This document shows, piece by piece, positions 49,660 to 59,404 of a stretch of DNA of 64,000 nucleotides. This DNA comes from Brucella tritici. Its GTDB lineage: Bacteria; Pseudomonadota; Alphaproteobacteria; Rhizobiales; Rhizobiaceae. The stretch spans positions 19,726 through 83,725 of the forward strand of contig NZ_WBWA01000022.1 of NCBI RefSeq assembly GCF_008932295.1, in the 5' to 3' direction. Within the stretch, counting starts at the first letter, position 1; every line of letters starts with the position of its first letter. Made by a program: the position numbers and the translations under genes. The notes below the pieces were generated by a model. It worked only from the letters and a program-made list of their open reading frames with translations. It was not told the origin of the DNA and did not search any database.

Positions 49660-50927
49660 TGGGCGGCGGTTCCGGCGTTGTTGGCGGTAGCGGCTGGCTG
49701 CGCGTCGGGGAGAGCGGTTGCTAGTTGCGCATCATTGAGAGCGCCAAAGGCGAACTGAGCACCTTCCTTCGTGCGATAGAGATAGAAGGGGGTTCCGGGA
49801 ACGCCGTTGAGACGCATCCAATCGACATTGCGTTGCATAGCTGCGACCACGGCGTTGTCGAAGTTCTTCGGATCGACCTTCGGCGCTGGCTTGCCCGATC
49901 CGATCACGGATGCGAGCTGGTCACGCAAGCTCGTAGCAATATCCTCCTGATGCATGATTGAAGCCGCGATCTGCGCGGCCTCGGGCGAAAGGATCGGGGC
50001 CATGATGACGCGCAGGTCAATCGTATTGTCATCGATCCGCTGCTTCAAATGCTCAAACGACCATGCGCAATGCGGGCAGGTGGGATCAACGAAGACGTAG
50101 ACGAGAGGCGAACCGGGCTTTGGCTTATTGGCAGGGAACCACATAGCGAAATCCTGAGCCTGCTGCATAAGCTGTTCAATGCTGGCTGCCTTGGGAACGT
50201 CTGGAACGGTTTGCGAGCCCACCGATGCGAGCTGTTGCGGAGGGGTAGCGGCTTGCGCCTGCTGTTGCGGCTGAGTCTCTGGTGGCGGCGTTGCGGCGGT
50301 AGGGGCCTGCGTGGATTGAGCGGCTTGCGTTGCGGGTGCTGCCGGTGCAGCGACCGAATTGTTGCTTGCTGGCCTCTCAACAGACGGGGCAGCCGAAGCA
50401 GCCTGTTGCGGCTCTGCCGTGGATGGTTGTTCAACCGGGGCAGGGGAGGACTGTCCGATTTGTGGTGCGGCGGCCGCGGCCGCTATCTGCGCGGCGGTTC
50501 CTACTCCGGGCACCGACCGGATAACATTAGCGGCAGCCTGAGAGGTCGTCGTTGATGAGGTGGCTGGCGACTGCGGATCGAACGGCGAAGGTTCCGGTGT
50601 GACGGTTGGTGTGGTCGCCAGAAGAGCGGCGGAAATGTCTTCACCCTGTGGGCCGACGATACGACCGTAAATCGTCAGACCGTCCGGTGTGGTGAGCGCG
50701 ATTTGCTGGCCGCCATCGGCAGTTGGAACCGCCCATGCGTTCATCCCGGCGATTTGCATGAGCGGGCGAACCTTCGACGCGTCCTTGAAAAGGACCTGCG
50801 TTGTATAGGGTGAAGATGAGACCGAGCAGCCCACAAAATTCTGCTGCCAGAGATTCAATTCTGCCTTGGCGGGCAGACCTGTAGCGAAAATGGCACATGA
50901 CGCGAGTAGGATTTTGTAGGCATTCAT
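49656..50927 (-). CDS. DsbC-like thiol-disulfide protein of the conjugation system
   Basis: A 423-residue secreted protein (signal peptide to 'GLPAKA'). Residues ~25-130 form an N-terminal domain with a Cys (FVGCSV). A ~125-residue Ala/Gln/Pro-rich linker follows, then a thioredoxin fold with the active site CPHC (C284, C287) in 'VFVDPTCPHCAWSFEHLKQR' and the cis-Pro loop 'LNGVPGTPFYLY'. Conjugative systems often encode DsbC/TrbB relatives to fold disulfide-bonded components. It heads the minus-strand operon. The ATG at 50,927 begins the signal peptide; the upstream frame is non-coding. Confidence 0.85.
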   Translation of the reverse strand: MNAYKILLASCAIFATGLPAKAELNLWQQNFVGCSVSSSPYTTQVLFKDASKVRPLMQIAGMNAWAVPTADGGQQIALTTPDGLTIYGRIVGPQGEDISAALLATTPTVTPEPSPFDPQSPATSSTTTSQAAANVIRSVPGVGTAAQIAAAAAAPQIGQSSPAPVEQPSTAEPQQAASAAPSVERPASNNSVAAPAAPATQAAQSTQAPTAATPPPETQPQQQAQAATPPQQLASVGSQTVPDVPKAASIEQLMQQAQDFAMWFPANKPKPGSPLVYVFVDPTCPHCAWSFEHLKQRIDDNTIDLRVIMAPILSPEAAQIAASIMHQEDIATSLRDQLASVIGSGKPAPKVDPKNFDNAVVAAMQRNVDWMRLNGVPGTPFYLYRTKEGAQFAFGALNDAQLATALPDAQPAATANNAGTAAQ

Positions 50928-51059
50928 TCCCGCATTTTCCTTTTGCTTTATATTGCAATATCGTCTGAATATGCCATAAAGAGTCTCATTGTCACCCCCA
51001 AAAGGCCACAATCGAAAATTGTTCGATTCGTGTTGTCGAAAGCACACGCAGAGCACAAA

Positions 51060-51629
51060 ATGAGTATAGGCAGGCATGATGACAATCTATCTCGGCTACC
51101 TATGGAAGATAGCGACAGAGGCATGCTATTCCGGGTAGTCTTGATAGTCGGAATTTGTGCAATTGCTGGTGGCGGTCTTTATTTTGCTGCTGGTAGCGCG
51201 CACGGCGAAAAATCTGATTCAGTCAAAATAGAAAAAACATCTACGCCAACCCCGATTGAGCGTGAAATCATTGCGTTAAAACGTCAGGTAGCTGATTTGC
51301 GTGCCGACAACGATGCATTGCGTGCGGAGGTCACAACGCTGACTTCGCAGAACGGCGTTGTGGATACGATCATCGCGCATCTGCGGGAACTCAAGGCACA
51401 GGATCAGGCAATTATCGGCCTGATCCAGCCGGGAGGGAATGGCTATTCCGTTCAGGCTGGCAATGATGGGGAAGTGCCGGCAAACGAGGCCGTTTTCGGC
51501 AACGCCCGACATCAGATTGTGACCCCGAAGGCGAAGGCTCCACCCGTCCCAACTCCGAAGCCGGAAAAGGTAGCGGAAGCGAGCGCGGCGGGAGATGAAC
51601 CGAAAGAGGATGCTGCGGCGACGCAGTAA
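51060..51629 (+). CDS. Inner-membrane coiled-coil protein, possible DotF/TraP counterpart
   Basis: A 189-residue protein: a polar N-terminus, one membrane helix (about 22-42 'VVLIVGICAIAGGGLYFAAG'), a heptad-like coiled coil (about 65-110 'REIIALKRQVADLRADNDALRAEVTTL') and a Lys/Pro/Ala tail. This plan fits DotF/IcmG, but sequence similarity cannot be judged. It is the first gene of the plus-strand transfer operon, divergent from the DsbC-like gene. The start is uncertain (51,060 or 51,102); neither has a strong Shine-Dalgarno. Confidence 0.55.
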   Translation: MSIGRHDDNLSRLPMEDSDRGMLFRVVLIVGICAIAGGGLYFAAGSAHGEKSDSVKIEKTSTPTPIEREIIALKRQVADLRADNDALRAEVTTLTSQNGVVDTIIAHLRELKAQDQAIIGLIQPGGNGYSVQAGNDGEVPANEAVFGNARHQIVTPKAKAPPVPTPKPEKVAEASAAGDEPKEDAAATQ

Positions 51630-51641
51630 AATGGGTGAGCC

Positions 51642-52214
51642 ATGGGCGGAAACGGTGAAGCACTGAATGGCTTGGTGGGATTGGTTCAGCGGCTCGCTGA
51701 CCTGATCCCGCCGGCACAGGCGCTTGTCGCCGCGACATGTTTCATTATCGGCATTGCCCTGGCGATTGCGTCCATCAACAGCTTTGTCAAAGCAAGCGAA
51801 CGCGCCGCCTCCGGCCAGCACGTTGCGCGTGACGATCATGGCCGATGGATCGGAATGGCTGGCTTGATAACCGCCGTCATGCTGGTCTCGCTATCATCGG
51901 CGATCTCGGCGTTTCTGATGTCGTTTTTCCAGGTGGACGAGACAGTCGCAGCCTCGGAAATTTTTGCTTACGCGCCAGAAATGCTCGCTCCGCTCGATCA
52001 TGAGCAGGCCCGTTCGGTCATTATTGCACTTCTGCGCGTCGTGCAATTTCTCGGCCTTCTCGGCTTCATTCGCGGGCTCATGCTGCTCAATCAATCCGTG
52101 AAATGGCCGGCTCCGGGCCTTGTTGGCTTTGGAGTCGCACACCTAATCGGCGGAACATTCGCGATGAACATCGTGATGTTCGTTGGCTACATCGAAGAAC
52201 TTGTGCTCGGCTAA
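51642..52214 (+). CDS. IcmC/DotE/TraQ-like membrane protein
   Basis: A 190-residue protein with four hydrophobic helices ('ALVAATCFIIGIALAIASI', 'WIGMAGLITAVMLVSLSSAISAFLMSFF', 'ALLRVVQFLGLLGFIRGLMLL', 'GVAHLIGGTFAMNIVMFVGYIE'). 'FIIGIALAIASINSFVKASE' and the 'FLGLLGFIRG' helix resemble TraQ and IcmC. It shares the pattern with the next gene, which looks like a shortened version. Inner-membrane component of the type IVB channel. Confidence 0.75.
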   Translation: MGGNGEALNGLVGLVQRLADLIPPAQALVAATCFIIGIALAIASINSFVKASERAASGQHVARDDHGRWIGMAGLITAVMLVSLSSAISAFLMSFFQVDETVAASEIFAYAPEMLAPLDHEQARSVIIALLRVVQFLGLLGFIRGLMLLNQSVKWPAPGLVGFGVAHLIGGTFAMNIVMFVGYIEELVLG

Positions 52215-52229
52215 GAAAGGAAAGCACTT

Positions 52230-52613
52230 ATGAAGAAGGCATGGATACAAACGGCGGCACTCTTTGCCGGGACGTTTGCTTACCAGACCATGGCGCTCGC
52301 TCAATCGAGTGGCGGCCTTGGCGAAGTTCTGACGAATGTTCGCAATGATACGCTCGGCCCTGCCGGTGACTTCCTCGGCGCGGCTTCGTTCATCATTGGT
52401 GTTGTGTTCGCCATGCTGGCGATCAACAAGCTCGTGCAGAACCACCGCAACCCGCACGATCCGTCCGCTAGGCCCGCTACGGCGATCTGGTTCGGCGTTG
52501 CGGCCGCACTGTTCATTGCCGTTCCGGAATTCCTCGGCATGGGTGTGACGACGTTCTTCGGCTCTGGTGCCGATACCACGTCGGTTGACGGAACCTTGCG
52601 GTCGATCAACTGA
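52230..52613 (+). CDS. IcmD/DotP/TraR-like membrane protein
   Basis: A 127-residue protein with a signal-peptide-like N-terminus (to 'MALAQ') and two helices ('GDFLGAASFIIGVVFAMLAINKLVQ' and 'ATAIWFGVAAALFIAVPEFL'). The first resembles the 'FIIGIALAIASIN' helix of the neighbour, consistent with the IcmC/IcmD relationship. AAGGAAAG precedes its ATG. Its stop overlaps the start of the IcmB-like gene. Confidence 0.75.
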   Translation: MKKAWIQTAALFAGTFAYQTMALAQSSGGLGEVLTNVRNDTLGPAGDFLGAASFIIGVVFAMLAINKLVQNHRNPHDPSARPATAIWFGVAAALFIAVPEFLGMGVTTFFGSGADTTSVDGTLRSIN

Positions 52614-55600
52614 TGATGGGAGGGATCGGAATTCTGGACACGTTGGCGGCTGTTATCGGTCGGTCAGCGCTGCGGAAGTCGCTGGACGGCTATTGCCGGC
52701 TCGTGACCTCTGAAGGCGAAAACATGCTTGTCGCCGATGACGGTTCGTTGGTGACAGTATTTCGGCTTGAAGGCTTCCGGTCCATGCCGGGCGAGAAGGA
52801 AATCAGCAAGGCGGTGACGGATCTCCGCCTTGCCTTCAGCTCCCAATTAGGAACTGCCGGCTATACGCTTCAGTTCTGGTTCGGGCACACCCCGGAACTA
52901 GGTGCGGCCGACATCAATCGTGCACTTGCGGTAACAGAAGGCGTTGCGGCCGATACGGGCCTCGATATTCACGATCTCATAGACGAGCGGCGGCAATTGT
53001 TGCCGAAACGTCTGACCGGCGAGCGTTGTTTCATGGCGCTGTGGTCGCGGCCTACCTTGCTCACGCGCCAGGAGCTGAAAACCAGTTCGGAAAAGGCCCG
53101 CAAAGATATGCAGGGTGCGCCGCAAATGCGGCATGCACAGTGGCCGGCGCTGGCGATCGACGCCCTCGTTACAAGACATCGCTCCTTCTGCGAGGCCATG
53201 GTGCGAGAAGCCAACATTGTCGGTATCGAAATCGAGCCGCTGCAAGTGCATGAGGCCCTATCGCAGATTAAGGGCGTGCTGAATCCGGAATACTTGATCG
53301 CGGGGGATAGCTGGAAGGCGATCTTACCCGGAGATTATGCGCGGGCTCGTATGCCCAAATCTGTCAAGGAACTCAAGAAAAGCGAGGTTTCGAACCTCCT
53401 TTGGCCGTTGCTTTCTCGACAGCTCATCAATGAGCATGGCGAAATCATTGACCAAACGACGGTGCAACTTGGTGAAACAGTCTTCTCGGGTTTCGACATA
53501 TCGCTTGGACCGGAAGTCGTTGTGCAATTCAATGACCTGATCCGGAGGGTGCTCGACAGCAATCAACGCATTTCCTGGCGGATGTCGATGCTGATCGATT
53601 CCGGCGGTTTCCAAGGGCAGATGTTCAAGGAAACATATACGAATATCATGACGTGGACCGCACCGATCCACAATTCACGCATCAAGAAGGCTTTCGAGAA
53701 ACTGCGTCTTGATGACGGCGCGGATGATACCGTCGTTCGGTGGCGCTGCTCGTTTGCAGCATGGGCGCCAAAGACGGATATAGAGACGCTGCAGCGGCAT
53801 GTGGCGACCCTGCGGCGGACGGTAGAACGATGGGGCAACTGCCAGACGGACGCACTGGTCGGAGATCCCGTCCAGTGCGTGATGTCGTCGGCTCTAGCGC
53901 TCAATGCACAATCGACAGCACCGGCGGCCGCCGCCAGCCTTGCCGACGCTTTTGCCCTTGCGCCGATCGCACGACCTGCAAGCCCATGGCAACAGGGTTC
54001 CGTCATGTTCCGGACGAAAGACGGCAAGCTGTGGCCGTATCAACCCGGTTCCTCGAAACAGTTGGGCTGGGTTGACCTGATCGTCGGCACGCCGGGTTCC
54101 GGCAAATCGGTCCTGATGAATTCGATCAATCTCGGCGTGGCGTTGTCACGCCAGTCAGGTCGAAGCAGGTCTAACGAGGGCCTGTTGCCGCGCATTTCGA
54201 TTATCGACATTGGTCCATCGTCGTCAGGCCTGATCAGCCTCATTCGCGATGCTCTACCGGTCCAGCGCCGCCATGAAGCCGTCTTTCATCGGCTGAAAAT
54301 GTCGGAACAATATTCGGTCAACCCGCTCGACCTGCAACTGTGCATGCGTCACCCCTTCGAATATGAGCGAGCTTACCTTGTAAACCTGCTCTGCCTCATA
54401 TGTACCCCGGACGGTGAGGAGGCGACCTATGACGGTATCAGTGCGCTTGCGGGCGCAACGATCGACGAGGCCTATAAGTTCTTCAGCGATAGCCGCTCAC
54501 CGAAGCGCTATTCCAAATCCGATTCCTTCGAAGTTGACGCTGCGCTCGAAGAGCTTGGTTTCGAGATCGACACCGCGACGACATGGTACGAGATCACCGA
54601 CTATCTGTTCTCGAAGGGGAGATATCATGAGGCTGCACTAGCGCAGCGCTATGCCGTCCCGACCTTGGCCGATCTCGTGAATGTCTCTAACTCCGAGATC
54701 GTACGAGAGCCTTTCCGAGATATGAAGGCACCAACCGGCGAGGATGTGCTGAAAGCTTTCCAGCGCATGTTGACGGCGGCTTGCCGCGATTATCCGATCC
54801 TGGCCCGACCGACGCGGTTCGATGTTTCGAACGCCCGCATCATCGCGTTCGACCTTGCCGGCGTAACCGCGAAGACAGGTCCGCACGCCAAGCGACAGAC
54901 CGCCATCATGTATATGGTCTCGCTTCAGACCCTGACCACCGATTTCTGGATGGATGCTGACGAGATCCGTGCTCGTGATCTAAGCGACGAGGTTCGCGCC
55001 TATCATCTTCAGCGGATCGAGAACAACCGGCAGATGGGCAAGCGCCTCTGCGTCGACGAATATCATTTGACTGGCGGCCTGGACAGCTTCCGCGACCAGA
55101 TGATCAATCTCGGCCGCGTCGGTCGTAAGGCCGGCGTGCAAATCACCCTTGCGTCTCAGCTTCTCGAAGATTTCGACACGAGCATTCAGAAACTCGCCAA
55201 CAGCTTCTGGTTCTGTAACGTGCCGACGGAGGAATCTATCCGTCAGATTGCATCGACCTACAATCTTACCCCTTCGATCATGGACATTATGCGCGGGCTT
55301 CGTGGTCCGATCGAAGGGGAGGGCGCACCGCTGCTGGCGATGCTGAACCTGCGGTCAGGCACGTATGTCCAGCACGTATTCAACCAGCTCGGCCCGATTG
55401 AAATTTGGGCGCTCTCAACTACGGCTGAGGACACCTCGCTACGCACGATGCTTTACGAAAGCCTCGGTTCGAAGGCAGCCCGGCGCATTCTCGCGCGCCG
55501 TTTCCCTTCAGGTTCGGCAAAGGACACGATCGAGCGCCGTCTTGCAGACATGGAAGATCGTGGCGTCGCAATTGATGACAAGGTTCGGGGCAACGCAATT

Positions 55601-55639
55601 CGCCAGCTCGCGGACGAACTGATCAAGGAGGCCTCGTGA
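52613..55639 (+). CDS. IcmB/DotO/TraU-like ATPase
   Basis: A 1,008-residue VirB4-class ATPase. Walker A is GTPGSGKS (492-499) in 'GWVDLIVGTPGSGKSVLMNS'. 'ISIIDIGPSSSGLISLIRDAL' and 'KRLCVDEYHLTGGLDSFRDQM' (Walker B, DEYH) follow. The first ~450 residues are the membrane-associated N-terminal half of TraU/IcmB. It powers assembly and substrate transfer. Tandem ATGs at 52,613 and 52,616. The length matches the family and no frameshift is visible. Confidence 0.92.
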   Translation: MMGGIGILDTLAAVIGRSALRKSLDGYCRLVTSEGENMLVADDGSLVTVFRLEGFRSMPGEKEISKAVTDLRLAFSSQLGTAGYTLQFWFGHTPELGAADINRALAVTEGVAADTGLDIHDLIDERRQLLPKRLTGERCFMALWSRPTLLTRQELKTSSEKARKDMQGAPQMRHAQWPALAIDALVTRHRSFCEAMVREANIVGIEIEPLQVHEALSQIKGVLNPEYLIAGDSWKAILPGDYARARMPKSVKELKKSEVSNLLWPLLSRQLINEHGEIIDQTTVQLGETVFSGFDISLGPEVVVQFNDLIRRVLDSNQRISWRMSMLIDSGGFQGQMFKETYTNIMTWTAPIHNSRIKKAFEKLRLDDGADDTVVRWRCSFAAWAPKTDIETLQRHVATLRRTVERWGNCQTDALVGDPVQCVMSSALALNAQSTAPAAAASLADAFALAPIARPASPWQQGSVMFRTKDGKLWPYQPGSSKQLGWVDLIVGTPGSGKSVLMNSINLGVALSRQSGRSRSNEGLLPRISIIDIGPSSSGLISLIRDALPVQRRHEAVFHRLKMSEQYSVNPLDLQLCMRHPFEYERAYLVNLLCLICTPDGEEATYDGISALAGATIDEAYKFFSDSRSPKRYSKSDSFEVDAALEELGFEIDTATTWYEITDYLFSKGRYHEAALAQRYAVPTLADLVNVSNSEIVREPFRDMKAPTGEDVLKAFQRMLTAACRDYPILARPTRFDVSNARIIAFDLAGVTAKTGPHAKRQTAIMYMVSLQTLTTDFWMDADEIRARDLSDEVRAYHLQRIENNRQMGKRLCVDEYHLTGGLDSFRDQMINLGRVGRKAGVQITLASQLLEDFDTSIQKLANSFWFCNVPTEESIRQIASTYNLTPSIMDIMRGLRGPIEGEGAPLLAMLNLRSGTYVQHVFNQLGPIEIWALSTTAEDTSLRTMLYESLGSKAARRILARRFPSGSAKDTIERRLADMEDRGVAIDDKVRGNAIRQLADELIKEAS

Positions 55640-56469
55640 TAAAGGCAATTACAGCCGCGCTGTTGGCAAGCGCGATTGGTAGCGTTGCTCTGGCTCAGTC
55701 CAACATTGACGACCTGGTGACGGAAACCATCAATTTCGAAAAGCAGGACTCGGATGCGACGGCGACGGCGCGGAAAATGTATGGGCGTGATTTTCGTATC
55801 GTGCAGGCAAAGCGCGTCTGGCTCGAAGAACCGACAGATGGCTACGACCAGATGGTGGTCTTGCTCGGCGAGGCCCGCGGTTGTGCGACCGGGTGTTTCG
55901 TGTCCGCTTTGTACTATGACGATAAGCAATGGCTTGAGGTTTGGCGCGTGCCGGGCAAGTCCGTTGGGCTTGGTCCCGTTGCAGCGACGGGCATGAAGCC
56001 GCTCTATGATGGTCGCCGCCTCTGGAAGTGGTCCGGCGCGGCATATATGGCGCAACCCGTACCACAGGAGCAAAAACCCCGAACGCCGACGGAGAACGAG
56101 TTGAAGGCCGCGACCGAAGCTCTGAAAGAACGCTTTCAGGGCGGCTCGGAAGAGCTCGAAGCTCCGAATGTGGAAGCAGTTGACGTAAATCTAAAGAACG
56201 GAGATGAGGTCGCGATCAAGGTGCTTTCCACCTACTATTGCGGCAATTCGGCGTGTCCGGTGGTCTTCCTCGATGGGAAAAAGCAGCTCATCGACGTTCT
56301 TGAAGCATGGGGACCAGATTTTTCAGTCATTGACGAGCGTGACGGCAATGATCGTCGCCTGATTGAGGTCGCGACGCAGGATGGCGTTGCAACCTATTCG
56401 CTTGGCGACAAAAACCCGCGCTCCGTCATCAACGCCATGAAGATCACGATAGCGGGGCAGAAGCGATGA
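55636..56469 (+). CDS. Secreted protein of the conjugation operon, unknown function
   Basis: A 277-residue protein with a signal peptide (to 'GSVALAQ'). The mature part has four cysteines, in GCATGCF and CGNSAC, suggesting disulfides that the DsbC-like protein could form. No domain is recognised. GTG start overlapping the IcmB-like stop by 4 bp, and its own end overlaps the next gene by 4 bp, so it is tightly embedded in the transfer operon. Confidence 0.7.
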   Translation: MIKAITAALLASAIGSVALAQSNIDDLVTETINFEKQDSDATATARKMYGRDFRIVQAKRVWLEEPTDGYDQMVVLLGEARGCATGCFVSALYYDDKQWLEVWRVPGKSVGLGPVAATGMKPLYDGRRLWKWSGAAYMAQPVPQEQKPRTPTENELKAATEALKERFQGGSEELEAPNVEAVDVNLKNGDEVAIKVLSTYYCGNSACPVVFLDGKKQLIDVLEAWGPDFSVIDERDGNDRRLIEVATQDGVATYSLGDKNPRSVINAMKITIAGQKR

Positions 56470-57200
56470 AACGCTCGATTATTGTCATACTGTGCTTGGC
56501 ATTGCTGCAGCCGTTTACTGCGTGGGCGGACTATAATGAAAACACGTCCAAGCTCGAAGGCGGCAACTCCTATTCAATCTTCAACGGAAACGGCGGTAGC
56601 GCCGTCGGCCGTTATCAGATCACAGCCGGAACGTGGCAACAGCTCGGATATTTCCAATATACGGGCAGTGGCTCGCGCGGTGACTGGTCGAACTATGTCG
56701 CCACAGACAAGGCCAAAGCGGCAGGGGTCAATAGCCTGAACGATCTGCGCTATTCGAGCGCTGGCGCGTCTCTTCAGGATGCAGCCAACATGGAGCTCGC
56801 TTCCCGCAATTGGTCGTCCCTGAGCAGCCAGGCGCGCGGCCTCGTCGGGCAGACGATCAACGGTGTAGAGATCACCCAGGACGGATTGCTCGGCGCGGCT
56901 CACTTCCTCGGCGCCGGTGCGCTCAACGATTGGGTCGCCAGCGGCTTTGACCCGTCTGTCTTGCCTGCCTCGTATCTGACGGCGAATGGCTTCTCCTCCT
57001 ATGCAGAGCTTCAGGCTCACTTGCTGAAACGCATGGCGGCCATGAACGGTCAATCCTTCGCAGGTTTGGAAGGCGGATTAGGCGGAGAGACTGGCGGCGG
57101 CATGTACGACCAGACCGAAGGGTTCCCCGGAATCGGCACAAAACGGCCGATTCTCATTCGAGAAATCCCACCATTCCAAGGGGAGAAAGCAACGCTATGA
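56466..57200 (+). CDS. Lytic-transglycosylase-like protein of the conjugation system
   Basis: A 244-residue exported protein (signal peptide to 'TAWA'). 'SKLEGGNSYSIFNGNGGSAVGRYQITAGTWQ' has the E...G.YQ.T..TW pattern of lytic transglycosylases, with the Glu of LEGG as candidate catalytic acid. It lacks the usual 'ESGWNP' form, so the family is not certain; it may be a phage-type muramidase. A wall-cutting enzyme to let the channel through is expected in a T4SS operon. It overlaps both neighbours by 4 bp. Confidence 0.65.
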   Translation: MKRSIIVILCLALLQPFTAWADYNENTSKLEGGNSYSIFNGNGGSAVGRYQITAGTWQQLGYFQYTGSGSRGDWSNYVATDKAKAAGVNSLNDLRYSSAGASLQDAANMELASRNWSSLSSQARGLVGQTINGVEITQDGLLGAAHFLGAGALNDWVASGFDPSVLPASYLTANGFSSYAELQAHLLKRMAAMNGQSFAGLEGGLGGETGGGMYDQTEGFPGIGTKRPILIREIPPFQGEKATL

Positions 57201-57775
57201 GGATCATCCTACTTCTATCGGTCTGTGCCGTTAGCGGCCTGGCTATGGCAACCGCGCCGGCTCATGCAGACCAGATCGAGCAGCTTTTCAAGGACAGTGG
57301 CAAAGGCTGCGTCGATACGGTGAAAATCAACCTCGTCGAGGCCATTCGCGCGGGTATCGACAAGGAAGTGAAGCGCCATGAAGCAGCTCTTCAAAAGCCG
57401 CCGTCACTGGATTCGCTCGGCTGCCTCGACAATCTGATGAAGGTCAATCTTGATTTTGCAATCCAGGTTCCGGACCTGAGCCAGATTTTCAATCAGGCTT
57501 TGTCGAACGCCGAACAGCAAATCTGCTCCTATGCGCAAGAGCAATGGAACAAGGTGACTGAACCGCTCCAGTCCGCGCTTCAATTGCCATCCTTCGATTC
57601 CTTGCAGTTGCCCGGCGGTATGGGCGGCGGGTCTGTGCCGACGTTGAACTATGATTACAAGGGCGGCTCGCTAAATATGGACCAGCCCTCGGTCAACAAC
57701 TCCGGGCGGCGTGAGAATGACGGCTCGCTATTGAATAATCTCTATAACGATCTCTATGGACCGGGAGGCCTGTGA
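57197..57775 (+). CDS. Secreted conjugation-operon protein, unknown function
   Basis: A 192-residue protein with a signal peptide (to 'APAHA'). It has a helical core (about 25-130) with three cysteines (KGCVD, LGCLD, QICSY) and a Gly/Asn/Pro-rich tail. A repeated 'VKINL...'/'MKVNLDFAIQVP' pattern hints at an internal duplication. No family recognised. It overlaps both neighbours by 1-4 bp. Confidence 0.65.
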   Translation: MRIILLLSVCAVSGLAMATAPAHADQIEQLFKDSGKGCVDTVKINLVEAIRAGIDKEVKRHEAALQKPPSLDSLGCLDNLMKVNLDFAIQVPDLSQIFNQALSNAEQQICSYAQEQWNKVTEPLQSALQLPSFDSLQLPGGMGGGSVPTLNYDYKGGSLNMDQPSVNNSGRRENDGSLLNNLYNDLYGPGGL

Positions 57776-58890
57776 TGAAGGCAGTCATCAAATCGTTGCT
57801 GTTTGCTGGAACGGCTTTCGCGTCCCTTTCCGTCGGTAATGCGGCACTGGCCGCTTGCTCCTGCGGCGGTGTTCAAAACATCGTCTACCGCGCTCAGGAG
57901 AACATCAATTCTCATACGACTGACGTTGGCAACCAGATTGCGCAAACCATTCTGAAGGGCGTCGCGCAATTGAGTGCCTATCAGAACCGCGCGATCGAAG
58001 CTAACTCCCGGACCCAGGAAGCCGCTCAGATGGCAGAAACCATCCGTGAGCGACAGAAGGCCCGAGCTGCAGCGGAAGGCGGTCGGTACGATCCGGCTAC
58101 CTCGGCCTGCCTCGACTTATCGGGCATCTTCAGCATGGGCAAGCCAGGGCAGGGGGTCGCGGGCTACGGCGGCAACGATGTTGCCAACGCATCCCGCAAT
58201 TGGTCATACGGCAACGAGGATATTGGCAAACCGGTAACGGAAGGTGGGTTGGCGGTCGCAAACGCGATCATTGCAGACCGTGACGAGTTGAGGAATGTCG
58301 CCGGCTTCGCTGATCCGACTTCAGATGTTCGCCTCCTAACCGACGCGATCACTCTGGATACGTCGGATGGAGAAGTATCCAAGGCTTACGTCCGGATGAT
58401 CAACAACATGGTCGATCCGATTCCGCCAAAGCCGATCACTCAAGCGGAAATGAGATCGCCGGCCGGCAGGGCGCAAGTTGCGGCTCGTCAGGTCGATGCT
58501 ACCCGCCGTTCGGCAGCACATTCGATCTACAGCTATCTTGGTGACATTGCGGCTCCGACGGGTGGCAAAGAACTTGCGGATTGGGCGAAAAAAGCCGTGA
58601 CGGAATCCTATCCCTACGAAGTAGGCGAGCATGTTTCCGAACTGCAGGCGGTAGATATTTTCGTCCGCTCCCGCTTTTCCAATCCAGAGTGGCACAAGGA
58701 ACTGGCTGGCATGTCTCCCGCCGCTGTGCAGCGCGAACAACTGCTAACCCAGGCTCTCAACCTTCATGTCGATTGGATGAGGTTCAATCTCGAGCGCCGC
58801 CAAGCATCGGCAATTGCAGCGCTGTTGTCGAACAGCCTTGACGAGCGCGACAGTCGCACGACCGTAACGACAGCGAGCGCAGCGCAATGA
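57775..58890 (+). CDS. IcmX/TraW-like secreted conjugation protein
   Basis: A 371-residue exported protein (signal peptide 'LLFAGTAFASLSVGNAALA'), then CSCGG and a helical region with 'QAARQVDATRRSAAHSIYSYLG'. Its size, signal peptide and place between the secreted proteins and the TraX/DotA-like genes fit TraW (IncI) and IcmX (Legionella). Similarity is by position and general pattern. The ATG at 57,775 overlaps the upstream stop (TGATG). Confidence 0.55.
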   Translation: MKAVIKSLLFAGTAFASLSVGNAALAACSCGGVQNIVYRAQENINSHTTDVGNQIAQTILKGVAQLSAYQNRAIEANSRTQEAAQMAETIRERQKARAAAEGGRYDPATSACLDLSGIFSMGKPGQGVAGYGGNDVANASRNWSYGNEDIGKPVTEGGLAVANAIIADRDELRNVAGFADPTSDVRLLTDAITLDTSDGEVSKAYVRMINNMVDPIPPKPITQAEMRSPAGRAQVAARQVDATRRSAAHSIYSYLGDIAAPTGGKELADWAKKAVTESYPYEVGEHVSELQAVDIFVRSRFSNPEWHKELAGMSPAAVQREQLLTQALNLHVDWMRFNLERRQASAIAALLSNSLDERDSRTTVTTASAAQ

Positions 58891-59402
58891 GTGAGCAAGG
58901 TCGCATCCGTCGTTTCGCGTCTTGGAACCTGAAACGGGCTTTCGGCATCAAGGTCTTTTTCAACGCAGCATCACATGCTGCGGAAGATGCTGCCGACAAT
59001 GTTCAGAACACGATCGACGAGTTGCGGCCGAAAGGCCGGTTGAAGGCGAGAAGCTTCGGAGATCGATATGCCGATGGCGGCATTCAGCGCTTCAAAGAAC
59101 TGAGTGACGGGCTCGACGCAAAGGAAATAGATGCAGCGCTGGCGGCATGGGACAGGGATTCCAGCATCTACATGGTAGCAGGTTGCATTGCACTCGCTGC
59201 TATCCCGGCTCTCTACGTTCTCGGCTATCGGTCCTTCTATCTTCTCATCGGCGGGTGCCTGGTGGCAGTCATCACCTTCGCCTTGGCGATGAAGGCTGAC
59301 TTTCGGGCATGGCAGATCCGTCAAGGCCGGATCGGCGCTGTGCGCGATTACTTTAACGACCGTCTGCCTTCAAACATGCAGATCCTATCAAAGGACGATT
59401 AA
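58887..59402 (+). CDS. TraX-like membrane protein (type IVB)
   Basis: A 171-residue protein with a basic cytoplasmic N-terminus and two close hydrophobic helices ('SIYMVAGCIALAAIPALYVLG', 'FYLLIGGCLVAVITFALAM'). Its location directly before the DotA/TraY-like gene matches traX in IncI plasmids. Identification is mainly positional. Confidence 0.5.
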   Translation: MSEQGRIRRFASWNLKRAFGIKVFFNAASHAAEDAADNVQNTIDELRPKGRLKARSFGDRYADGGIQRFKELSDGLDAKEIDAALAAWDRDSSIYMVAGCIALAAIPALYVLGYRSFYLLIGGCLVAVITFALAMKADFRAWQIRQGRIGAVRDYFNDRLPSNMQILSKDD

Positions 59403-59404
59403 TC

